Below, piece after piece: positions 40,565 to 49,738 of a stretch of 64,000 bases of DNA. The notes beneath the pieces were generated by a model that saw nothing but the letters and a program-made list of their open reading frames with translations, was not told where the DNA came from and ran no database searches. A program made the translations under genes and the position numbers. This stretch comes from Archangium gephyra (GTDB lineage: Bacteria > Myxococcota > Myxococcia > Myxococcales > Myxococcaceae), in assembly GCF_001027285.1 (NCBI RefSeq), contig NZ_CP011509.1:7216501-7280500 (forward strand), given 5' to 3'. The stretch's first letter is position 1, and each line of letters starts with the position of its first letter.

Positions 40565-42048
40565 GCAAGACGCTGATCTGCTCCTGCGAGGACGTGACGG
40601 CCGAGGACATCCGGCACGCGGTGTCGCGGGGCTATAGCGATGTGGAATCGGTGAAGCGCTTCACGGGCTTCGGCACGGGCATCTGCCAGGGCAAGGGCTG
40701 CCTGTCGGCGGTGGCGGCGCTGCTGTGCAAGGAGAAGGCGCAGAAGCCCGCGAGCCTGCTGCCCTTCACACCCCGGCCGCCGCTCTACCCGACGGAGATG
40801 TCGCTGCTGGCCTCCATGAAGGTGGACGAGTCCCAGCCTCCGGTGGGCGGCGTGCCCGAGGAACTGGCCGTCTTCCCGCCGACGCTGCGGCCCGAGGGCC
40901 CCGTGCGGGCGAAAGCGAAGGTGGTCATCATCGGCGGCGGCATCATGGGCCTGGCGCTGGCGTACAACCTGTCGCTGCGCGGCGAGACGGACGTGGTGGT
41001 GCTCGAGCGCGGCTACCTGTGCGCGGGCGCGTCCGGACGCAACGGGGGTGGCGTGCGCATGCAGTGGGGCACGTCGGCCAACATCGAGCTGGCCAAACGC
41101 TCCATCGAGCTGATGGGCCGGTTCGCACGCGACATGGGCATCAACGTGTGGCTGCGCCAGGGCGGCTACCTCTTCATGGCCAAGACGAAGGCCGTGGCGG
41201 AGCGCCTGGAGCGCAACGTGGCGCTGCACAACAAGCACGGCGTGCCCACGCGGCTGCTCACGGTGGACGAGGCGCGGGAGATCGTCCCGGGCCTGTCGAT
41301 GACGGGCGCGCAGGCGGCCTCGTACAACCCGGAGGACGGCGTCATCTTCCCGTGGCCCTTCCTCTGGGGCTACGCGAACGGCTGCCGCAAGGCGGGCATC
41401 CAGGTCGAGACGTTCACCCACGTCACCGGCTTCGAGACGTCGGACGGCCTGGTGCGCAAGGTGAAGACGGATCGCGGCGACATCGCCTGCGACACGGTGG
41501 TGCTGGCCTCGGGCGCGTGGAGCCCGGAGCTCGCGAAGCTCGTGGGCGTGCAGCTGCCCAACGAGCCGCACCGGCATGAGATCCTCAGCACCGAGCCGCT
41601 CAAGCCCTTCCTGAGCCCGCTGGTGTCGGTGCTGGACTCGGGGCTGTACTTCAGCCAGTCGATGCGTGGGGAGATCGTCGGTGGCATGGGCGATCCGAAG
41701 GAGCCGGCGGGGCTGAACATGGGCTCGACGCTGCGCTTCGTGTCGCGCTTCTCCCAGGCGCTGCTGGAGCAGATGCCGCAACTGGGACACGTGAAGGTGC
41801 TGCGCCAGTGGGCGGGCTGCTATGACGTGACGCCGGACAACAACCCGGTGCTGGGCCGCACGCCGGGCCTGGAGAACCTGCTGCAGATGTCGGGCTTCGT
41901 GGGCCACGGCTTCATGATGGCGCCAGCGGTGGCCGAGCGGATGGCCGGGTGGATGACCACGGGCGAGTCCGACGAGCTCTTCACCCGCTTCAACCTGCGC
42001 CGCTTCCAGGAAGGCAAGCTGGAGCGCGAGGACATGATCATCGGCTGA
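40561..42048 (+). CDS. BFD-[2Fe-2S]-FAD oxidoreductase (DAO family), catalytic subunit
   Basis: 495 residues. A BFD-like [2Fe-2S] domain at the N-terminus: CSCEDVTAEDI (Cys-x-Cys), then GTGICQGKGC (Cys-x4-Cys). After a linker comes a glycine/D-amino-acid-oxidase domain: VVIIGGGIMGLALAYNL (FAD dinucleotide motif), VVLERGYLCAGASGRNGGGVR, and a C-terminal FAD contact SGFVGHGFMMAPA. The partner upstream has the NAD(P)-type fold and a ferredoxin domain, so the pair likely makes a heteromeric dehydrogenase for an amino acid or opine. Fusion of BFD to the DAO subunit is an unusual arrangement for this family. The substrate is unknown; HCN synthesis from glycine cannot be assumed. Confidence 0.85.
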   Translation: MSKTLICSCEDVTAEDIRHAVSRGYSDVESVKRFTGFGTGICQGKGCLSAVAALLCKEKAQKPASLLPFTPRPPLYPTEMSLLASMKVDESQPPVGGVPEELAVFPPTLRPEGPVRAKAKVVIIGGGIMGLALAYNLSLRGETDVVVLERGYLCAGASGRNGGGVRMQWGTSANIELAKRSIELMGRFARDMGINVWLRQGGYLFMAKTKAVAERLERNVALHNKHGVPTRLLTVDEAREIVPGLSMTGAQAASYNPEDGVIFPWPFLWGYANGCRKAGIQVETFTHVTGFETSDGLVRKVKTDRGDIACDTVVLASGAWSPELAKLVGVQLPNEPHRHEILSTEPLKPFLSPLVSVLDSGLYFSQSMRGEIVGGMGDPKEPAGLNMGSTLRFVSRFSQALLEQMPQLGHVKVLRQWAGCYDVTPDNNPVLGRTPGLENLLQMSGFVGHGFMMAPAVAERMAGWMTTGESDELFTRFNLRRFQEGKLEREDMIIG

Positions 42049-42930
42049 TCACGCCCCCTCGGGTCCACCGGCCAGCAACACGCGCTGGCCGGTGTCCGGG
42101 TGCGCGGGCTCCAGCAGCGAGGTGCCATACCGGAGCTGTCTCGCGGCCGGAAGGCCCTCGGCCCGCAGCACGCCCCGGGGCATGAGCGCCGACAACCGCA
42201 TCATCCACCGGTAGGCCATGCCCGGGTGCACGAGCGGCTGTGCGCGATCGAACCCCTCGAGGGCCTCGCGGGCACACTGCGCGGCGGAGATGCGCATCCA
42301 CGCCGGAGCCTTGCCCACGCGCTCCTGCGTCCCCGCGACCTCGCTGAACTCGGTGTCCACGGGCCCGGGGGCCACCTGCGTCACCACCACCCCCGTGCCC
42401 ATCAACTCCAGCCGCAGCGACTCGGTGAACCCATCGAGGAAGTGCTTGGTGGCGGCATAGACGGCCAGCCCCGGGACAAAGGTCCGCGCCCCACCGGAGC
42501 TGATGTTGAGGATGCCGCCGCGCTTGCGCTCCACCATGCGCCGCAACAACCGGTGGGTGAGCAGCAGGGGCGCCGTCACGTTCACCTGCACCATCTGGTG
42601 GATGCGCGCCCAGCTCTCCTGCTCGTAGAGGCTGTAGTCCCCCAGGCCCGCGCTGTTCACCAGCACGTCCACCCGCACCAGGTGCCGGTGCAGCGAGTCC
42701 AGGAGCGAGTCCACCTCGTCCGGGTGGGACAGGTCGCACCGCTCCACCATCACGCCCAGGGTGGGGTTGTGCTCGAGCAGCTCGTCGCGCAGCACCTCCA
42801 GACGCTCCTCGCGGCGGGCCACCAGCACCAACGTCCGGGCCCGGCGGGCGAGCTGGCGGGCGAGCTCCCGGCCAATCCCCGAGGACGCCCCGGTGATGAG
42901 GACCGTGCCCGAATCAATGGGTGGACGCAT
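42049..42930 (-). CDS. Short-chain dehydrogenase/reductase
   Basis: 293 residues. Classical SDR features: TGASSGIG (NAD(P)-binding), NSAG, the Ser-Tyr-Lys catalytic residues (ISSGG, VYAATKH) and VDTEF after the active site. The Arg-rich turn after the first strand (VARREERL) suggests NADPH preference. ATG 42930 follows AGGAGGAG-type SD. The gene runs towards the oxidoreductase operon and ends 1 base from it on the opposite strand. Likely an oxidoreductase of lipid or secondary metabolism; substrate unknown. Confidence 0.9.
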   Translation of the reverse strand: MRPPIDSGTVLITGASSGIGRELARQLARRARTLVLVARREERLEVLRDELLEHNPTLGVMVERCDLSHPDEVDSLLDSLHRHLVRVDVLVNSAGLGDYSLYEQESWARIHQMVQVNVTAPLLLTHRLLRRMVERKRGGILNISSGGARTFVPGLAVYAATKHFLDGFTESLRLELMGTGVVVTQVAPGPVDTEFSEVAGTQERVGKAPAWMRISAAQCAREALEGFDRAQPLVHPGMAYRWMMRLSALMPRGVLRAEGLPAARQLRYGTSLLEPAHPDTGQRVLLAGGPEGA

Positions 42931-43316
42931 GGCTCCTCCTGGCCTCGCCAAAAAGGAAAGCTAGGCACCTGGAGCAACCCCCACATGCCGCATCGGGCCG
43001 AGCGCCCCCCAGGCCCTCCTGCTTCCCGGCCATGCCGCATGAATTGTCCGTTTTCGCTACGAATCCCAGAAAGCGTGGTGTTCTGTTCCAGGACACTCGC
43101 TTGAAGCCCATAAGGTCCGGAGCCGACTCGGGATTTGTCCGGATTTGTGCAGTCCATTTACATCTGCAACCCAGAAACAGGAGCATGGACGCACCACACG
43201 CGGCCAACCCGAAGAGACCCGGCCCGAGTGAAAACGGCCACATGCGGGGCTGGCACGGCAAGTGCCAACAGCACGGCGGCGCGCACTTCCCCGCGCGACG
43301 GAGAGAGAGCCCCTTT
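42931..43316. other. 386-bp intergenic region with short direct repeat
   Basis: No gene is supported here. A tandem 8-base direct repeat GGATTTGT occurs at 43131 and 43141 (period 10). A TGGCAC-N5-GTGCCA dyad lies at 43251-43267. The rest looks like a divergent promoter region for the SDR and protease genes. Confidence 0.35.
43251..43267 (+). promoter_or_regulatory. TGGCAC dyad / weak sigma54-like promoter upstream of the protease gene
   Basis: TGGCACGGCAAGTGCCA is a perfect 6-bp dyad with a 5-base spacer. It also has sigma54 spacing (GG at 43252, GC at 43264, offset 12), but GTGCC is a poor -12 box. It lies 50 bases before the start codon. Either a promoter or an operator; both are possible. 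Confidence 0.35.
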
Positions 43317-44114
43317 ATGAGCATGAAGCTTGTCCGTGCGTTTCTCGTGGTGGGTCTGACGGGTTGTGGTGTGGCCGAGCTGCCCGAGGACGTTCCGAAC
43401 GCCGACACGGCCTCGGTCGAGTCCCCTGTCATCGTCGGCTCGGTGAACTGGACGGCCGCCACGTCGCTGAGCTCCACCAGCACCGAGCGCGCCCGCTCCA
43501 AGGCGGTGGGCTATCTGTCCATCCCCGCCGTGGGCAGCCGCTGCACCGCGTGGCTCGTGGGGACCGACAAGGTCGTCACCAACAACCACTGCATCGGCAG
43601 CAGCGCGGACGCGGTGGGCGCCAAGGTGTCCTTCAACTACGAGGACGGCGTCGCCTCCACCAGCCGCATCTGGTACGACTGCTCCACCTTCGTGAAGACC
43701 TGGTCGGCCGAGGACATGACCGTCCTCACCTGCAAGGCGCTCAACGGCTACCTGCCCGGCCAGGTGTACGGGAAGCTGACGGTGGCCAGCACCAACGCGG
43801 TCAACAGCTCCGCGATGTACGTCCTCCACCAGAACTGCGACTACAACGCGACCCCGAGCTGCGTGCCCAACAAGAAGTACTCGCCGGGCACCGTGCTCAA
43901 CACCAACTGGAGCAGCAACGAGCTCTCCTACAACGCGGACACGCTGGGTGGCTCCTCCGGCTCGCCGGTGCTCGCGGGCGCGGGCGCCGCCAACGCGCAC
44001 CTGGTGATCGGCCTGCACCACGTGGGCGTCGGCTCCAACTACAGCAGCAGCGCCTACAACACGGGCGTCGAGGCCTCGGCCATCCGCGCCCGCCTCGCCG
44101 AGATCGGCCTGTAA
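43317..44114 (+). CDS. Exported trypsin-like serine protease
   Basis: 265 residues. Lipoprotein-like signal: LVVGLTGCGVAEL with a short lipobox. The mature protease has a catalytic triad: His in NNHCIG, Asp in AEDMTVLTC, Ser in GGSSGSPV. Two Cys pairs (SRCTAWLVG with NNHC; DCSTF with TVLTC) are the usual disulfides of the family. Shorter than eukaryotic trypsin, close to glutamyl endopeptidase-like bacterial secreted proteases. Predatory or nutritional role is possible. A hairpin terminator follows at 44135. The upstream region has a 17-base dyad. Confidence 0.85.
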   Translation: MSMKLVRAFLVVGLTGCGVAELPEDVPNADTASVESPVIVGSVNWTAATSLSSTSTERARSKAVGYLSIPAVGSRCTAWLVGTDKVVTNNHCIGSSADAVGAKVSFNYEDGVASTSRIWYDCSTFVKTWSAEDMTVLTCKALNGYLPGQVYGKLTVASTNAVNSSAMYVLHQNCDYNATPSCVPNKKYSPGTVLNTNWSSNELSYNADTLGGSSGSPVLAGAGAANAHLVIGLHHVGVGSNYSSSAYNTGVEASAIRARLAEIGL

Positions 44115-44134
44115 TGCCCGCTTGACGGGAACGG

Positions 44135-44164
44135 ACGGCGGCTCCTCACGGGGCCGCCGTTTTT
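44135..44164 (+). terminator. Rho-independent terminator after the protease gene
   Basis: ACGGCGGC (44135-44142) pairs with GCCGCCGT (44153-44160), loop 10 bases, followed by TTTTT starting at 44160. It is a classical intrinsic terminator, 20 bases after the protease stop codon. Confidence 0.8.
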
Positions 44165-44370
44165 CATTCCGGACACCCCGAGCCCCGCCCCCACCCCTCC
44201 GGGCAGGCCGCCGTCAGACGCAAGGCTTGCGCCCCCTGCCGCACTCCGCGGAAGAGTTTGCGCGCGGACACCCCACCGTGCGTGAAGCGGCCCTGGCATG
44301 CATCTTCCAAGGATGAAGGAGCAGAGCGCCCACCCCACGCCGGGGCCCGGGCCGCAACGGAGGGAACACC

Positions 44371-44829
44371 ATGCCCACGCCTTCTCGCATCCTCGTACCC
44401 GTGGACCTGATGGAGGGCTCCAGGGCCGTCATCGACTACGCGGTGCAGCTCGCCAAGCCGTTCAATGCCTCCATCGAGGTGCTGCACGCCTGGGAGCCAC
44501 CCCAGTACGTGGCGCCGGATCTCCTGGTGGCCGCGCCGGGCTGGAATCCCCAGTCGCTGGAGAAGACGGCGCTCGAGGCGGCCCGCAAGGAGCTGACCAC
44601 CCTCATCGGCGAGCTCAACGCCCCGGGTCCCATCACCCAGCGGCTGGAGGTGGGGGAGCCCGCCGCGGCCACCCTGCGCGTCGCCGAGACGGGCGGGTTC
44701 GATCTGATCGTCATGGGCACGCACGGCCGCCGGGGCCTGCCGAGGCTGCTGCTGGGCAGCGTGGCCCAGAAGGTCATCGCCCGGGCCCACTGCCCCGTCC
44801 TCACCCTGCACGTGACCGAGGAGAAGTAG
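44371..44829 (+). CDS. Universal stress protein (UspA family)
   Basis: 152 residues. UspA fold with the ATP-binding motif GTHGRRGLPRLLLGS (Gly-x2-Gly-x9-Gly-Ser), preceded by VMGTHG strand. N-terminal ILVPVDLMEGS is the typical first strand and Asp-rich loop. Single domain, cytoplasmic. The gene stands alone, with its stop 13 bases from that of the convergent EamA-like gene. UspA proteins bind ATP and respond to stress; the exact trigger is unknown. Confidence 0.9.
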   Translation: MPTPSRILVPVDLMEGSRAVIDYAVQLAKPFNASIEVLHAWEPPQYVAPDLLVAAPGWNPQSLEKTALEAARKELTTLIGELNAPGPITQRLEVGEPAAATLRVAETGGFDLIVMGTHGRRGLPRLLLGSVAQKVIARAHCPVLTLHVTEEK

Positions 44830-44842
44830 ACGGGAGAGGGGT

Positions 44843-45904
44843 TCACCGCCCCGGAGTGCCGGCCCCGGCCTCCGGGAGTCCAGCGGCCCGCTTCGCCGCC
44901 CGGCGGGCCGCGAGCACCGTGGGAAGGCCGAGCACCAGCATGGCCCCCATCACGAGCGCGGCGCCCACCAGCTCCCGGCGCCCCGCGCCCGGCATCCCCA
45001 GCAGCGCGGAGAGCAACCCGGTGGCCACCACGCCCGCGACGATGCTGGAGGCGCGGTTCACCGGGACGCAGAAGGAGTTCTCCCGGTGGTCCAGGAGGAT
45101 GAGGCCTCCGAAGATGCCGGTGCCCTGGGACAGCACGCCCACGAGCAGCTCCTCGAGCACCCGCCCTCGCGCGAACAGCTCCGTGAAGCCGTGGCGGATG
45201 TCGGAGAGCACGGGCCCCTCGCCGATGAGCGCCGCCACCGCCAGGACCGCCACGAGCACGGGCGTGGCCACCATCTGCTCCTCGACGAAGTAGCGGATGC
45301 CGGCCGAGGGCTCCCCCGTCTTGGCCAGGTGGCTCATGAAGCGCAACCGGATGAAGTAGCCGATCAGGTACACGCCCAGGTCCACCAGCGCCGCCGCGGT
45401 GACGCGGGCATCCACGCCGGGCGCCGTCGCCACCGCCACGGCGGCGAAGCTCAGCCCGAGCGCCACCCACGAGGGCCACGCCACCCGCCGCTGGCTCAGC
45501 ACATCCACCAGCGGCGCGAGGATGAGCACGCCACCGCGCATGAGCAGCATCATGAAGACGATGGACGTGCCGCTGAAGGTATAGGCCAGCGTGGTGGTGG
45601 CGATGATGGCGGCGGAGCACAGCCCCGACAGGAACGTCCACGGGCCGGGGAACGGCATCCGCACACCCAGCACCGTGCGGGTGCTCGCGTATTGCCACCA
45701 GCCCCGCGAGGTGAGGAAGAGGAACATGCCCACCCCGGACGCGAGCGTGCTCCACGGCAGCAGCTCGAAGCCGGAGATACCGCGCGTCATCCCGTCCAAC
45801 GCTCCGCGTGAAAGCGCCTTCGTGAGTGCGCTGTAGGGCGCGTAGCAGGCGAAGTAGCCGAAGGCGTAACCCCAGATGGCGAGGTCGCGCCGGTGGGTCG
45901 TCAT
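44843..45904 (-). CDS. EamA/DMT-like multi-pass membrane transporter
   Basis: 353 residues with about ten hydrophobic helices, starting DLAIWGYAFGYFACYAPYSALTKAL; others include ASGVGMFLFLTSRGW, GLCSAAIIATTTLAYTFSGTSIVFMMLLM, WVALGLSFAAVAVATA and VGAALVMGAMLVLGLP. The pairing of a polar loop after helix pairs and GTSIVFMMLLMRGGVLIL resemble drug/metabolite transporters (EamA type), but no exact match is known to me. ATG 45904 is chosen. The gene diverges from the large repeat protein at 46038, with 133 bp between. Substrate unknown. Confidence 0.6.
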   Translation of the reverse strand: MTTHRRDLAIWGYAFGYFACYAPYSALTKALSRGALDGMTRGISGFELLPWSTLASGVGMFLFLTSRGWWQYASTRTVLGVRMPFPGPWTFLSGLCSAAIIATTTLAYTFSGTSIVFMMLLMRGGVLILAPLVDVLSQRRVAWPSWVALGLSFAAVAVATAPGVDARVTAAALVDLGVYLIGYFIRLRFMSHLAKTGEPSAGIRYFVEEQMVATPVLVAVLAVAALIGEGPVLSDIRHGFTELFARGRVLEELLVGVLSQGTGIFGGLILLDHRENSFCVPVNRASSIVAGVVATGLLSALLGMPGAGRRELVGAALVMGAMLVLGLPTVLAARRAAKRAAGLPEAGAGTPGR

Positions 45905-46037
45905 GTCCACGTGAGGGCCCTCCCTGGGCGCCAGCCGGTGGGCACTGCAAGAGTGGCGCCCACCGTGCGGAGGGCTCGCCCCCACCCGGCGTATCGCCTA
46001 TGGTCCCGCCCGCATTCAGTCCCTGGAGGGGGGAACG

Positions 46038-49000
46038 ATGGAGCGCTTGAACACACTGGCCGAGGACATCCGTCACGTCGCGGGGTTGCTCGCCGAGGAT
46101 GTGCTGGAGCCGGATCCGGAGCGGACGGACTGGAAGGGCATGACGGTCCGCCTGGACATGGTGCGTCAGGGCCTGGAGCGGGTGCTCGACGGCCTGTCCG
46201 GTGCGCTGGAGGAGGCCGACGAGGCCGAGCTGAAGGTGCTCGTGCGCAAGCGGGTGGCGGGCGTGGCCGGACGGGTCGCGGCGCTCCTGCACGCCTCGGG
46301 CAGCGCCGAGGGCTGCCGCCGCCTGCTGGAGAAGGCCGTGAAGCTGTCCGAGGACGCCTCGCAGCGCGCGGAGCTCGAGGCCGGACTGGCCGAGCCGGAC
46401 GTCTTCTGCCGCTTCGAGTACGCGGGGTGGCTGCTGGGCAAGGGCCGCTTCGACAAGGCGGACTCGCTCCTCAAGCGCGTGGTGAAGGACACCCGCCAGC
46501 CGGTGCTGAAGACGGCGGCCCAGACCGCGCTGCGGGGCTCGCGTCCCCTCAAGGGTGCCCCCGCCCTCTTCCGCATCAACGGCTGCGGCGTCGGACTGTA
46601 CGGCAAGCGCGACGAGGCCCCGGACGGCTCCTATGTGGCCACGTACTTCATCAGCCTCATCTTCATCCCCATCTTCCCGCTGACGGCCTACCGGGTGCGC
46701 GAGGCGGAAGGCAACGCGTACCAGTTCTACTCCAAGGAGTCGCTCGGCCCGGTGACGCGCACGTGGCAGCGGCTGGTGCTCGCCGGTGTCGCGGGCATGC
46801 TGCTGTGGTCGGGCGTGGACGGCTACCTGAACTCGCCGGAGCGCCTGGCGCGGCTGGCGCTGGAGGAGGCCCGGACGGCGGAGGCCACCGTCTCGCGCGA
46901 GCAGGCCATCGAGCGCTACCGCTCCGTCATCGACGCGCACTCGGATGATTCGGCGCGGGCCCAGGCGGCGGATGCCGTGGTGCGCCTGAGCCTCGCGGGC
47001 CTGCCCACGCCCTGCACGAAGGACACGGTGGAGGCGGTGGGCCGCGTGGTGACGGGCATCAGCACCCTGCCCTCCAGCGCGATCAGCGGCGAGCCCTCGG
47101 CCCGGTTCGGCGAGCGGCTCGATGCCTGCGCCCGGGAGATCGGCCAGGAGACGACGGCGGACGCACGGGCGGCGCTCGCGGTGGTGGAGGACGCGCTGCG
47201 GGTGGCGGGCACTCCCGCGCTGAAGGAGCGGCGGGTGGCGCTCATGCGCGGCCAGGCCGAGCGGCTCGTGAAGGATCAGCCCCTGCGGGCGCTCTCGCTC
47301 TACGTCAAGCTCCCCGGGAAGGAGTCGCTGGAGGCGGCCGAGGCCATCATCGACACCTTCGGCGAGGCACCCTCGCTGTGGCTGGAGGCCGCTGGCGACG
47401 TGGAGGCGTGGACGAAGCACAAGGCCCAGAACACGTCCCGCGGCGACAAGGTGGCCCTCTACCGCCAGCGGCTGGAGGCGGCCTCCGCCACGAACGCGAA
47501 GGACAAAGCGCTCATCGAGGAGGGCGACGAGGCGAAGATCGCCCAGGCCCTGAAGGCGTCCCCTGGTAACCAGGAGCTGGCCGTGGCGATGGCCAGCCTG
47601 GCGCGCGCCCGGGGTGAGGCGAAGGAGGCCCTGGCCACCCTGACGGCGCTCGGGCCCCTGGGGCGGCTCACGGGCGATGCGCAGATGATGCTCGGCCTGT
47701 GCCACCGCGACCTGGGCCAGCTGGCCGAGGCGGATGCGGTGCTCTCCTCCTACGTCGCCGATCGCCTGGAGTCCTTTCAACGCGTGCAGCACAAGTATGA
47801 GGAGGAGGCGGACGCGCTGCAGGAGCGGCTCGTCTCGCGGGCGCGCTCGGGCCAGCTCCCCGCGGAGGTGACGAACCGGCTGGAAGTAGCCTCCGGCGAC
47901 GAGGAGCAGCAGCGGAAGATCTTCAACGAGTGGCTGTCCGAGCAGATGGAGGCGGACTCCGGCCTGGAGAAGCTGCGTGAGGAGTACCTGCGTCACCAGT
48001 CGGTGGTGCCGGCCTCGCTCATGCTGGGCATGGTGAAGCTGATGCGGGCCAACGAGACGGAAGGCACGGCACGCCAGGCGCTGCTGAGCGAGGCCGAGCG
48101 CGTCTTCCTCTCCATCCGCGAGGACTCCGAGGGCGATCCGCGCTTTCACCTGGGCCTGGGGCAGGTCTACCACCGGCTCGGCCGGAGCGAGGAAGGCGAC
48201 AAGGAGCTGCGCGGCGTGGTGGAGCGCAAGGAGCCGGCGCTCACGCTGCAGGTGGTCCATGTCTACCGCGAGCTGGATCGGCTCGATCAGGCCCGGACCC
48301 TCTGCGAGGAGGTCTACGACACCGCGACGGAATCGGAGATGAAGTACGGCGCGGCCATCCTCCTGGCCCGCATGGCCACGGACGAGGACGAGGAGGAGAA
48401 GTGGCTGCGCAAGAGTGATCCGCGCTCCCCGGCCATCCAGGACGATCTGCTGCAGGTGCAGGCCTACCGGGCCCTGCGCGAGAGCCGGCTGCAGGACGCC
48501 GATCGCGCCCTGGCGAAGAACGTGGCCTTCCGGGCCCGCGAGGCGAAGCACAATTCGACGGCCGCCAACAACACGGCCACGGCGCTCATGGGCCGCTACC
48601 GGGCGACGGGAGACGTGACGCACCTGCGCTCGGCGGTGAAGTACCTGGAGGACGCGATCCGGCTGGCGCCGGACAACTCCCTGGTGGTGGGCAACCTCGC
48701 GGACGCGCTGGAGTACCTGGGCAAGATCACCGTCCTGGAGCGCTTCGTGCGCACCAAGGCACTCCACCTGCGGGATGACGAGGCACGGGAGTTGCTCGGG
48801 ACGATGCTCGATGGCCCGCTGCGCGAGGAGGTGCTGCGGGCGCTGGATGCGGAGCCCTCGCTGCGCCGGAGCCAGGAGCTGAGCCAGCAGGAGCAGACCC
48901 TGTCACCGGGGAAGGCCTCGGCCTGGGAGCGCCAGTTGCAGTGGCTGCGCTGGCACCAGGACGCGCAGGGCCTGGCGTTGCTGGCGAAGCGGCTGGAGAC

Positions 49001-49709
49001 ACTGCCGTCCTTCGAGGCGAGCGCCGGGATGCTGACCCGCAGGAAGTGGGAGTCGGGCGAGATGGACGCACGGGCCGTCAAGTGGATGGCCCAGCACGTG
49101 ACCTGGTCCGAGGCCACGCTGAAGCGGGCGAAGCAGACGAACCACGCACCCACGATCGCGGCGGCCTGGCACCTGCTGGGCGAAGCCCTCGGCAAACAAC
49201 ACTACTTCGACCTGAAGCCGGAGCAGCTCGCCCCGATGGTGGAGGCCTACCGCGAGGCCGCGAAGCTCTGGCCACAGCTCGGCGTGAGCAAGGCCCTGGA
49301 TTGGGCGCTGGCCACCGTGGCGCTCGAGCGTGGAGCGGCGAAGTCCGAGGCGTTGGAGAAGGTGTGGAAGGAGGAGCGGCGCATCCACGGCATGGGAACG
49401 ATCCTGCACCGGGCGCTGACGGGTCCCGCGGGCGCGGAGGTGGCGACGGCGCTGCGGGCACAGCCGGAGCTGAAGGAAGCGGCCGAGCACGCGCGCGAGC
49501 GGGTGAAGGTGCACCCCGAGCTGTCGGACTGGGTGCTGGCGAAGGTGGCGGGAGACGTGGTGCTGGAGCAGGCGGCGGCCGCGGTGTTCTCGCGGCCGGA
49601 TGTGGAGCTGAAGCTGGCCATCGACACACGGCTGGCGGGAGACCACCCGCGCGAGAAGGCGGAGCAGGAACTCTTCAAGCAGGCCAAGGCCCAGCAGGGC
49701 CGGCCCTGA
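46038..49709 (+). CDS. Large repeat protein with one membrane helix (TPR-like)
   Basis: 1223 residues. N-terminal region (residues 1-170) is helical. Then a 60-residue block with LFRINGCGVGLYGKRD, VATYFISLIFIPIFPLTAYRV and NAYQFYSKESL (about 177-240), a pattern I have seen in bacterial proteins with a short hydrophobic loop. One TM helix (about 249-266, LVLAGVAGMLLWSG). The remaining 950 residues are repeat-like alpha-helical hairpins with TPR-type spacing: e.g. ALATLTALGPLGRLTGDAQM, LGLGQVYHRLGRSEEGDKEL, AVKYLEDAIRLAPDNSLVVG. It probably scaffolds protein complexes. The threonine aldolase follows after 29 bases. Confidence 0.7.
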   Translation: MERLNTLAEDIRHVAGLLAEDVLEPDPERTDWKGMTVRLDMVRQGLERVLDGLSGALEEADEAELKVLVRKRVAGVAGRVAALLHASGSAEGCRRLLEKAVKLSEDASQRAELEAGLAEPDVFCRFEYAGWLLGKGRFDKADSLLKRVVKDTRQPVLKTAAQTALRGSRPLKGAPALFRINGCGVGLYGKRDEAPDGSYVATYFISLIFIPIFPLTAYRVREAEGNAYQFYSKESLGPVTRTWQRLVLAGVAGMLLWSGVDGYLNSPERLARLALEEARTAEATVSREQAIERYRSVIDAHSDDSARAQAADAVVRLSLAGLPTPCTKDTVEAVGRVVTGISTLPSSAISGEPSARFGERLDACAREIGQETTADARAALAVVEDALRVAGTPALKERRVALMRGQAERLVKDQPLRALSLYVKLPGKESLEAAEAIIDTFGEAPSLWLEAAGDVEAWTKHKAQNTSRGDKVALYRQRLEAASATNAKDKALIEEGDEAKIAQALKASPGNQELAVAMASLARARGEAKEALATLTALGPLGRLTGDAQMMLGLCHRDLGQLAEADAVLSSYVADRLESFQRVQHKYEEEADALQERLVSRARSGQLPAEVTNRLEVASGDEEQQRKIFNEWLSEQMEADSGLEKLREEYLRHQSVVPASLMLGMVKLMRANETEGTARQALLSEAERVFLSIREDSEGDPRFHLGLGQVYHRLGRSEEGDKELRGVVERKEPALTLQVVHVYRELDRLDQARTLCEEVYDTATESEMKYGAAILLARMATDEDEEEKWLRKSDPRSPAIQDDLLQVQAYRALRESRLQDADRALAKNVAFRAREAKHNSTAANNTATALMGRYRATGDVTHLRSAVKYLEDAIRLAPDNSLVVGNLADALEYLGKITVLERFVRTKALHLRDDEARELLGTMLDGPLREEVLRALDAEPSLRRSQELSQQEQTLSPGKASAWERQLQWLRWHQDAQGLALLAKRLETLPSFEASAGMLTRRKWESGEMDARAVKWMAQHVTWSEATLKRAKQTNHAPTIAAAWHLLGEALGKQHYFDLKPEQLAPMVEAYREAAKLWPQLGVSKALDWALATVALERGAAKSEALEKVWKEERRIHGMGTILHRALTGPAGAEVATALRAQPELKEAAEHARERVKVHPELSDWVLAKVAGDVVLEQAAAAVFSRPDVELKLAIDTRLAGDHPREKAEQELFKQAKAQQGRP

Positions 49710-49738
49710 GCACGGAAACAACAGGAGCGGACAACCGT

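Noticed and set aside
39206-42048. Hydrogen cyanide synthase (HcnABC) as the identity of the oxidoreductase pair
   Set aside because: The domain order differs (ferredoxin fused to the NAD/FAD subunit, BFD on the catalytic subunit) and there are two genes, not three. A general amine/opine dehydrogenase is safer.
44290-44330. A TGGCATGCATCTTCCA sigma54-like element before the universal stress protein gene
   Set aside because: The -12 GC is absent (CC), so it fails the essential position despite the GG at -24.
45940-46000. A TGGCGCC-N4-GTGCG match before the repeat-protein gene
   Set aside because: Correct spacing, but both boxes have several mismatches and this composition is expected by chance in high-GC DNA.
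44436-48767. A 1443-codon open frame on the minus strand across the EamA-like and repeat-protein genes
   Set aside because: It is the codon-position shadow of two real genes in high-GC DNA, with Arg/His/Gly/Leu-rich sequence and no recognised motif. The plus-strand repeat protein has clear helical patterns and a start with good context.
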